Shown here piece by piece: positions 13,119-17,988 of a DNA stretch of 17,988 bases (position 1 is its first letter; every line of letters begins with the position of its first letter). The notes beneath the pieces are model-generated. The model ran no database searches. It worked only from the letters and a program-made list of their open reading frames with translations, and was not told the origin of the DNA. Location of the stretch: NCBI GenBank assembly GCA_016201085.1, contig JACQDO010000468.1, positions 1 through 17,988 on the forward strand, read 5' to 3'. A program made the position numbers and the translations under genes. Source of the DNA: Hyphomicrobiales bacterium. Lineage in GTDB: Bacteria; Pseudomonadota; Alphaproteobacteria; Rhizobiales; Xanthobacteraceae.

Positions 13119-16100
13119 CTAGCGCGGCTGGATCGACCCGGTCGGCTGTTCAGGCTTGAGCGGCACGCCGACCGGTACCTTCGGCGGCAGCGGCGAGTTG
13201 GCTGCCGCCGGCTTCACCGGAGCATTCACCGCGCCCTTATCGGGCGTGTCGGTCTTCACCGCCGGCCCATTTGACTTTTCCGGGACCGCCGGCACGGCGG
13301 GTTGGGCGGCATTTTTTTCGGCGCCCGGCAATGTCGTCGGCTCCGGATAACGCACGCGCATGTCGCGCAGGAACGTATCGAGCGTATCGACGCTCGCCAC
13401 CCGTCGGGCGATGTCCTGGAATTCCTTGCCGCCTGCGCCAACCGGCGCGCTCACCACGTCGAAGGCGCGCCGATCCGGCCCGTCCGACATTTTGGCCGCG
13501 TATTTCTCGCGCAACCGCTCCAGGCCGATCGTCTCCTCGCCCAGGGCAAAGCCTATCGCCGCGCGCAGGATGTCGGAGCGCTCGACGTCGCTCAAGGGCG
13601 CGAAGTCGCGCCAGCGCTCGCCGTACAGCAACTCGATCTGTTCGGCTGTGTCACGCCAGCGATGCGCCGCCCATAGGATATCCGAGCGCAGCCGGATGGC
13701 CTCACGGCCCTGGATATCGCCGATGACTTCCAGCGCCAGGTCGTAACGTTTGAGATCGGACATGGCGCGCGCTTCGAGCAGCAGGCGCTGATTGCGCGTT
13801 TCATTGGACAGCTCGGCCGAGCGCGTCGATTGCAGCGCGGCAAGCGCGCGTTCCGGCTTGTGGTTCATCAGATAAATGATGGCGAGGCGCGTCGCCACCT
13901 GCGCGCGTGCGGCGCCTTGCAGGCGGTGATCGACCTGATGCTGAAGCAGTTCGGTCGCCTGATCGAGCAGATCGACCGACACCAGCCGGTCGGCGAGTCG
14001 CCTGATCATCTCGTCGCCGCGCCGTCCGATGGGTGTCAGCTCGCGGAAATCGTAAAACAGACCGAGCGCCACGATTGGCGGCAAAGCATCGCCCCTGCCG
14101 GCGAGGAACAGGCTGTCGAAGGTCGTCGCGGCCTCGTCCTGAATCTTGCGGGTCAGATCGGAATTGGGATGCGCCAGCATCGCCGTGCGCATTACATGGA
14201 AGGCATCGCGATAGCGGCCGTCTTCGGTGTAAAGATGCGCCAGCAGCTTGAGTCCCTCGACCTCGGTCTCGTCGCCGCGCCACACCGTGGTGAGCGTCTC
14301 GAGTTCGTGGATGACGTCCTTGCGCGGCATGTCGCCGACCGCGAATGACAGCACGATCTCGCGCAGGCGTCCTTGCGCGGCGGCGCGACGGTCGCGTGAG
14401 GTCGCGGCGGCACGGTATCGGGTGAGCGCGTCCTCGGCACGGCCAAGGCCTTCGTATAGCCGGCCGACCAATACCGTGAGTGTCGGTTCCAGTTCGGGCG
14501 GCACGCCAAGGGTCTCGAACTCATTGACCACGCGCTTGGCATCGCTGAAATCGTGCACCTCGAGAGCTGAGCGCAATGTCTCCTGCATTGCCGTGCGTTG
14601 CAATTCGAGCGGCAGCGCGCCCATGGCGGTTTCGACGTTCTTGAAGGCTTCGCGCGCTTCCGGCCATTTGCCCTGACGGGCATAGGCGATCGCGCGCCAA
14701 ATCGGCGCGTCCAGCTGATTGCCGACCGCCGGATAGGACAAGTCCTTGAGCGCTTCCTCCGGCCGGCTGAGCAGGACATTGGCAACGGCCCGGAGCACAC
14801 TACCGGTGACGTCCTCGTTGCCGCGTTGGTCGGCGAGCGCGACGTCGAGCACGGCCTTGGCCTCGACCGCCATGTCGCGCGCAAGGTAAAAGCGCGCGAG
14901 GTTGAAACGCGCTTGTTTACGCCGGCTGATAGGCGAGTCGGAGGCGATCCGGATCAGCTCGGACTGGCGGTCGCTGAACTTGGCCTGGCGGTCGAAGCCC
15001 CAGAGCTGGGTATCGAAGGTCATGATGCGGAAGCTGGTCGCGAGCTGCTGCTGACCGAGCGCCGTCGCCGACAGCGACAACCCGCCCGGTCGGCTGATCG
15101 TGACCTTGCCGGATGCGAGTTCGGCCGTGATGTCGTCGGCGATCGGCTCCAGCACCACGCCATGGGCCGATGACAGCGCGCGCAGCTCGACGAAGTCCTG
15201 GGATTTCAGGAAGCCGCTCGCCGGCCCAAGCCCGGTGATCACCATCAGCCGGTCGCCGATGTCGGGATCGTTGAGAGTATGCACCTTGCGCGCATCATCG
15301 AACGGGATGGCGATGCTGGCGCGGTTCTTGCCGACGATGCTGCGCGCGATGCTCAACGGGCGCGTCGGCACGACGACTGTATCGCCGAGATTGACGATCC
15401 AGCCCGGACCGTCGGTGTCGAGACTGGTAAGCCTTGGTCGTTCGAGACGAATTCGGACGATGCTCTCGCCGTCCGTCCCGCGCTCGATCGCGGCGCTGCG
15501 GATCAGGTCGCGGTTGTCGGCCGTGAGCGTGGCAAGATCGATCTTGGCCGCGCTGTCGAACACCAGCCATAGCATGTCGGAACGGCGAAACGCCGCCGCC
15601 GAGGTCGGCACCGCGAACGGAAATTCGACGCGTAGATTATCGCCGGAGCGATGCACAACGACCACGACCGGCGCATTCGGATTGGGCGCCGGCCGTACGG
15701 CCTCGGCGGCGTTGGATTTCGCGGGCTCTTTCGGCGTAATGGGCGTCGCAGCCGCTTGCGCGGGCGCCGGATTCTCCACCTTTTTCGGTGGCGGCAGCGC
15801 GGGTAATGGATTTTCGGCGACTTTCGGCGACACGGGCGCCGGATTTTCTGCCGCTTTCAGGGGCGCGGGCGTCTCGGCCGCTTTCGGCGGCGGCAGCGGT
15901 GCGGCGGGTTTAGGCGGCTGTTCCAGCGCTACAGCCGGCGTGGCCGGAATAGTTTGCGGCGCCTCGATCGTCGGCGCGGAGACGATTTTCTCCGCTACCG
16001 GCACGGCCGCCGGTTTTGTCTTGGCACCGTCGAGACTGATATCGACCACGATGCTGCGGTCCTCGCGGAACGTGCGCACCGTCGGCGAGCCGTTGAGGGT

Positions 16101-16865
16101 GAAACTGACGATGACGGAATCGAAGTCGATATCGGCATCGATCGATTCCAGCGTCGGCGGTAATGCCGCTTTGGCGTCCGCCAAGTCCCATTTGATCTGC
16201 TGGTCGAAGTTGAGCGTGAGCTTGCCATCGACCTGCTCGGGCACGACATTGGCGGTTTCCGGCATTTCAAACACATAGCGGGTGAAGGTCGGCTGCGCGG
16301 CGACCTTGACGCGGATCGCTGCCGGCTTCTTTTGCTTGGCGGCCGCACGCTGTTGATGCAATTGCCGTTCGGCCTCGCGCGCGCGGCGCGCCAGCTCGTC
16401 GACCACTTCCTGCGGCAGACCGGGCAGCAGGCCCTTCCAGTTCTCGGGCAGCAGGTCGACGAAAAATTGCTCTGCGGCGGTAATGGTATTGACCTTCACC
16501 TTGCGTGCGAGCGCCAAACGGATCGCGGCGCCGTCGGGATCGCGCCGCGCCGCGCTGATATAATCGCGGGCATTGACATTGAGGCGGTCGACCGCGATCG
16601 CCACCGGCTTCTTGAAGTTGATGACCATGATCGCGCCGGAGACCTCGACCTTCGCCTCCACCTCCTGATCGAGGCGAAATACCAGCCGTGCGAAGCCGCC
16701 GTCGGTGAAGACCTTCACCTCGCCTTTGACCGGATCTTCGGCTTTGGCGCCGCCGGCATGGACGCAGGCGATAGCGAGCACGGCCGCGAGGCGGACAAGC
16801 CACGGCCGCAGCCCTGCGCCGTCGCGCGCGGACCTCTGGTTCAAGCGGAGTGGCAAAGCCGTCAT
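13119..16865 (-). CDS. Large periplasmic AMIN-like/TPR-like protein of the motility locus
   Basis: A 1248-residue exported protein I cannot assign a standard name. Signal peptide at about 20-42 (cleavage after AKA). Residues 45-140 and 183-280 are beta-rich units of similar pattern (VKVFTDGGFARLVFRL...IMVINF; VKVAAQPTFTRYVFEM...KLTLNF) that resemble AMIN domains, the peptidoglycan- or envelope-targeting modules of AmiC and PilQ. A Pro/Ala linker (282-398) contains repeated AENPxP words. A third such unit spans 399-500, and a fourth, weaker one 500-600. Residues about 640-1130 are helical and TPR-like (ARFNLARFYLARDMAVEAKAVLDVALAD; LARLYTEDGRYRDAFHVM-type pairs). The tail is Pro-rich and ends PTGSIQPR. 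It lies 95 bases after the MotE-like gene. By analogy with Sinorhizobium MotE, a chaperone for the periplasmic motor protein MotC, it could be the MotE client here; this is inference. Start at 16865 has only a weak ribosome site. Confidence 0.85.
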   Translation of the reverse strand: MTALPLRLNQRSARDGAGLRPWLVRLAAVLAIACVHAGGAKAEDPVKGEVKVFTDGGFARLVFRLDQEVEAKVEVSGAIMVINFKKPVAIAVDRLNVNARDYISAARRDPDGAAIRLALARKVKVNTITAAEQFFVDLLPENWKGLLPGLPQEVVDELARRAREAERQLHQQRAAAKQKKPAAIRVKVAAQPTFTRYVFEMPETANVVPEQVDGKLTLNFDQQIKWDLADAKAALPPTLESIDADIDFDSVIVSFTLNGSPTVRTFREDRSIVVDISLDGAKTKPAAVPVAEKIVSAPTIEAPQTIPATPAVALEQPPKPAAPLPPPKAAETPAPLKAAENPAPVSPKVAENPLPALPPPKKVENPAPAQAAATPITPKEPAKSNAAEAVRPAPNPNAPVVVVVHRSGDNLRVEFPFAVPTSAAAFRRSDMLWLVFDSAAKIDLATLTADNRDLIRSAAIERGTDGESIVRIRLERPRLTSLDTDGPGWIVNLGDTVVVPTRPLSIARSIVGKNRASIAIPFDDARKVHTLNDPDIGDRLMVITGLGPASGFLKSQDFVELRALSSAHGVVLEPIADDITAELASGKVTISRPGGLSLSATALGQQQLATSFRIMTFDTQLWGFDRQAKFSDRQSELIRIASDSPISRRKQARFNLARFYLARDMAVEAKAVLDVALADQRGNEDVTGSVLRAVANVLLSRPEEALKDLSYPAVGNQLDAPIWRAIAYARQGKWPEAREAFKNVETAMGALPLELQRTAMQETLRSALEVHDFSDAKRVVNEFETLGVPPELEPTLTVLVGRLYEGLGRAEDALTRYRAAATSRDRRAAAQGRLREIVLSFAVGDMPRKDVIHELETLTTVWRGDETEVEGLKLLAHLYTEDGRYRDAFHVMRTAMLAHPNSDLTRKIQDEAATTFDSLFLAGRGDALPPIVALGLFYDFRELTPIGRRGDEMIRRLADRLVSVDLLDQATELLQHQVDHRLQGAARAQVATRLAIIYLMNHKPERALAALQSTRSAELSNETRNQRLLLEARAMSDLKRYDLALEVIGDIQGREAIRLRSDILWAAHRWRDTAEQIELLYGERWRDFAPLSDVERSDILRAAIGFALGEETIGLERLREKYAAKMSDGPDRRAFDVVSAPVGAGGKEFQDIARRVASVDTLDTFLRDMRVRYPEPTTLPGAEKNAAQPAVPAVPEKSNGPAVKTDTPDKGAVNAPVKPAAANSPLPPKVPVGVPLKPEQPTGSIQPR

Positions 16866-16920
16866 AAAGCCGTTCCACGCGGGCAGAGACTACCGGTCGC
16901 GGCAGACTAGGGTTTTGCGT

Positions 16921-16937
16921 TTAACGTCGCGTTAACC
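16921..16937. promoter_or_regulatory. CtrA-like box upstream of the 1248-residue gene
   Basis: TTAACGTCGCGTTAACC matches TTAA-N7-TTAACC completely on the plus strand, and the minus strand also reads TTAA-N7-TTAA. It lies in the 95-base gap between the MotE-like gene and the large gene, about 55 bases before the latter's ATG. It is the best match to the CtrA consensus in the window. No good -10 is seen at 17 bases on the minus strand, so whether it activates or represses is open. Confidence 0.6.
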
Positions 16938-16960
16938 GTGAGGTGATGTTGGCGCCAGGT

Positions 16961-17836
16961 TCAATTCGACTTGCCTTCGATCTTCGGCAAATGGTCGGCA
17001 TTATGCGATTTCGACGGCGAACTGGCGCGACTGGCGAGCTCGACGGTGAGCCGCTCGGCGCTTTCCGGCGTCATCAGCGCGAGGATTTCCGACATCTTGC
17101 GCGGATTCATCTGGGTCGCGACGTCGACCAGAATCTTCAATTCGAGGCGGTCGAAAATGCGGGCGGCGTCCTTGCCCTTCATGTTTTCGTACATGGAAAC
17201 GATGCTCTTGAAGCGGTCCGCCTCGGCCTTGTCGCGCGCGCCCATCGCGGTGTTGACGCGCGCCTCCGCGTCCTTGAGTTCGACGACCTTGGCTTCCAGC
17301 CGCTTCTCGGCGGCCTTGAGCAGACTTTCGCGCATTTCGATTTCGCGGCTGCGGGTGTCGAGCTCGGTCCGGCGTTCCTGCAGGCGTTCGAGCACGGCGC
17401 GCTCGCCCGGCGAGGAGATCTTGCCGTATTCGAGCGGATAGGAGTTACCCGCGATTTCGAGCTTGGGCGGGTTGGGCGCCTTCTCGCTCACTTTGAGCGG
17501 CTCTCCCTTGGCGGCATCCTCGTTGCCGATCGAACCGGTGACGTCGCGGTTGGGATCGTTGAAACTGAACATCTCCTTCGCCCAAGATTGCGTGGACGTC
17601 TGCCGCGCGGCCGGTGCGACCGGCACCGCCTGCTTGTCGGCCACAATGATCTTGGGATAGTCCGGCACGCTTTCGGCGGTCGTGATCTGCATATCGGTCT
17701 TGTTGCGGCCTTGCAGACGCTCGGCCAGCGTATAGCCGCCGTCGAACACCAGACCGGAGACCTTGAGCGCGAACAGGCAGATCGTGGCCAGCAGCACGAT
17801 CGGTATCAACCGGAAATCGCGTGCCAGACGCATCAT
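16961..17836 (-). CDS. motE: MotE-like protein (MgtE N-domain, periplasmic coiled coil)
   Basis: A 291-residue envelope protein. Residues 10-30 form a membrane anchor or uncleaved signal (IPIVLLATICLFALKVSGLVF). Residues 31-140 are a polar linker, including DVTGSIG near 98-104. A long coiled coil spans about 143-205 (RLQERRTELDTRSREIEMRESLLKAAEKRLEAK). It is followed by an MgtE N-terminal-like domain (209-266: MYENMKGKDAARIFDRL, then MNPRKMSEILALMTPESAERL). This layout is that of MotE-family proteins; Sinorhizobium MotE is a periplasmic chaperone for MotC. FliG and MgtE share the same domain type, so motor contact is possible. Its start overlaps the upstream stop (ATGA), so translation is coupled. 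The 1248-residue gene follows. Confidence 0.87.
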   Translation of the reverse strand: MMRLARDFRLIPIVLLATICLFALKVSGLVFDGGYTLAERLQGRNKTDMQITTAESVPDYPKIIVADKQAVPVAPAARQTSTQSWAKEMFSFNDPNRDVTGSIGNEDAAKGEPLKVSEKAPNPPKLEIAGNSYPLEYGKISSPGERAVLERLQERRTELDTRSREIEMRESLLKAAEKRLEAKVVELKDAEARVNTAMGARDKAEADRFKSIVSMYENMKGKDAARIFDRLELKILVDVATQMNPRKMSEILALMTPESAERLTVELASRASSPSKSHNADHLPKIEGKSN

Positions 17837-17988
17837 GCCGCAAGCCCGCTCATGCGCGCGCGCGTGCGTTCGGCGAAGGCTTGCGCGGCGGCGGCGACGG
17901 CGTGGGCATCGGGAGTCGGTGTCGGTTCAGCAGCCGGACGGCCGAGGCTGACGATGCGGGTGAGCCGCGTCAGCAACTCCTCGCCGGC
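17833..17988 (-). CDS. C-terminal end of upstream gene, probably DUF6468 family (partial)
   Basis: Only the last 51 residues lie in the window. The visible part begins AGEELLTRLTRIVSLGRP, continues as a Pro/Ala-rich link, and ends in a helix AAAAQAFAERTRARMSGLAA. The TGA overlaps the start of the MotE-like gene (ATGA), so the two are cotranscribed. In Rhizobiales flagellar loci a small DUF6468 protein commonly precedes the MotE gene, and this ending is compatible with it. That identity rests mainly on expected gene order. Confidence 0.5.
   Translation of the reverse strand, partial: AGEELLTRLTRIVSLGRPAAEPTPTPDAHAVAAAAQAFAERTRARMSGLAA

Noticed and set aside
15100..16278. A 392-codon plus-strand open frame opposite the large periplasmic gene
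   Set aside because: Shadow of the sense gene; the Gly/Ala-rich stretch simply mirrors the Pro/Ala linker codons, with no ribosome site or recognisable domain.
1..17988. CRISPR array, tRNA/rRNA genes, insertion sequences or phage genes
   Set aside because: I saw no evenly spaced direct repeats, no transposase or integrase motifs and no tRNA-like cloverleaf ends. All the larger spans are explained by the listed genes.

Overview
The window looks like a chromosomal segment from a high-GC alphaproteobacterium of the order Hyphomicrobiales (Rhizobiales), closest in feel to the Bradyrhizobium/Nitrobacteraceae/Xanthobacteraceae group. The reasons are CckA-type cell-cycle signalling, CtrA-like TTAA-N7-TTAA boxes, a lateral set of flagellar export genes, Rhizobiales-type intergenic palindromes and a MotE homologue. 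The organism is inferred from gene content and style; no database search was possible.

Left part (1-4780), housekeeping and envelope genes. On the minus strand are a glutathione S-transferase, a secreted lectin-like protein, a manganese-cupin very like the bacterial hydroxynitrile lyase GtHNL, and a CspA-type cold-shock protein with a recognisable promoter, a leader of about 140 nt and an intrinsic terminator. A small PilZ protein on the plus strand converges with a Tim44-domain membrane protein on the minus strand. Two small plus-strand genes follow: an unrecognised secreted protein and a DUF3309-type membrane peptide.

Middle part (4784-10951), one long minus-strand flagellar cluster transcribed flgB-flgC-fliE-fliQ-fliR-flhB-cckA. 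The first six genes encode proximal rod and export-gate parts. The last encodes the hybrid kinase CckA, which in alphaproteobacteria controls phosphorylation of CtrA, a regulator of flagellar genes. Two different palindromic intergenic repeats flank fliQ inside this cluster.

Right part (11244-17988). fliO and fliP run on the plus strand, divergent from flgB, and overlap each other by four bases. FliO has a long disordered tail with a Glu-Pro-Lys tandem repeat. A minus-strand group converges on them: the end of a probable DUF6468 gene, a MotE-like protein, and a 1248-residue periplasmic protein with AMIN-like beta repeats, a Pro/Ala linker and a TPR-like helical half. I could not assign this last protein a known flagellar name.

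Regulation. CtrA-like boxes lie upstream of flgB, fliO, the 1248-residue gene and pilZ. The flgB and fliO boxes each sit one promoter spacing from a plausible -10 (TGCCTA and TACCTA). If the flgB box drives the whole cluster, CtrA would control the gene for its own upstream kinase. The candidates for something undescribed are this possible CtrA-CckA loop and the MotE/1248-residue protein pair.
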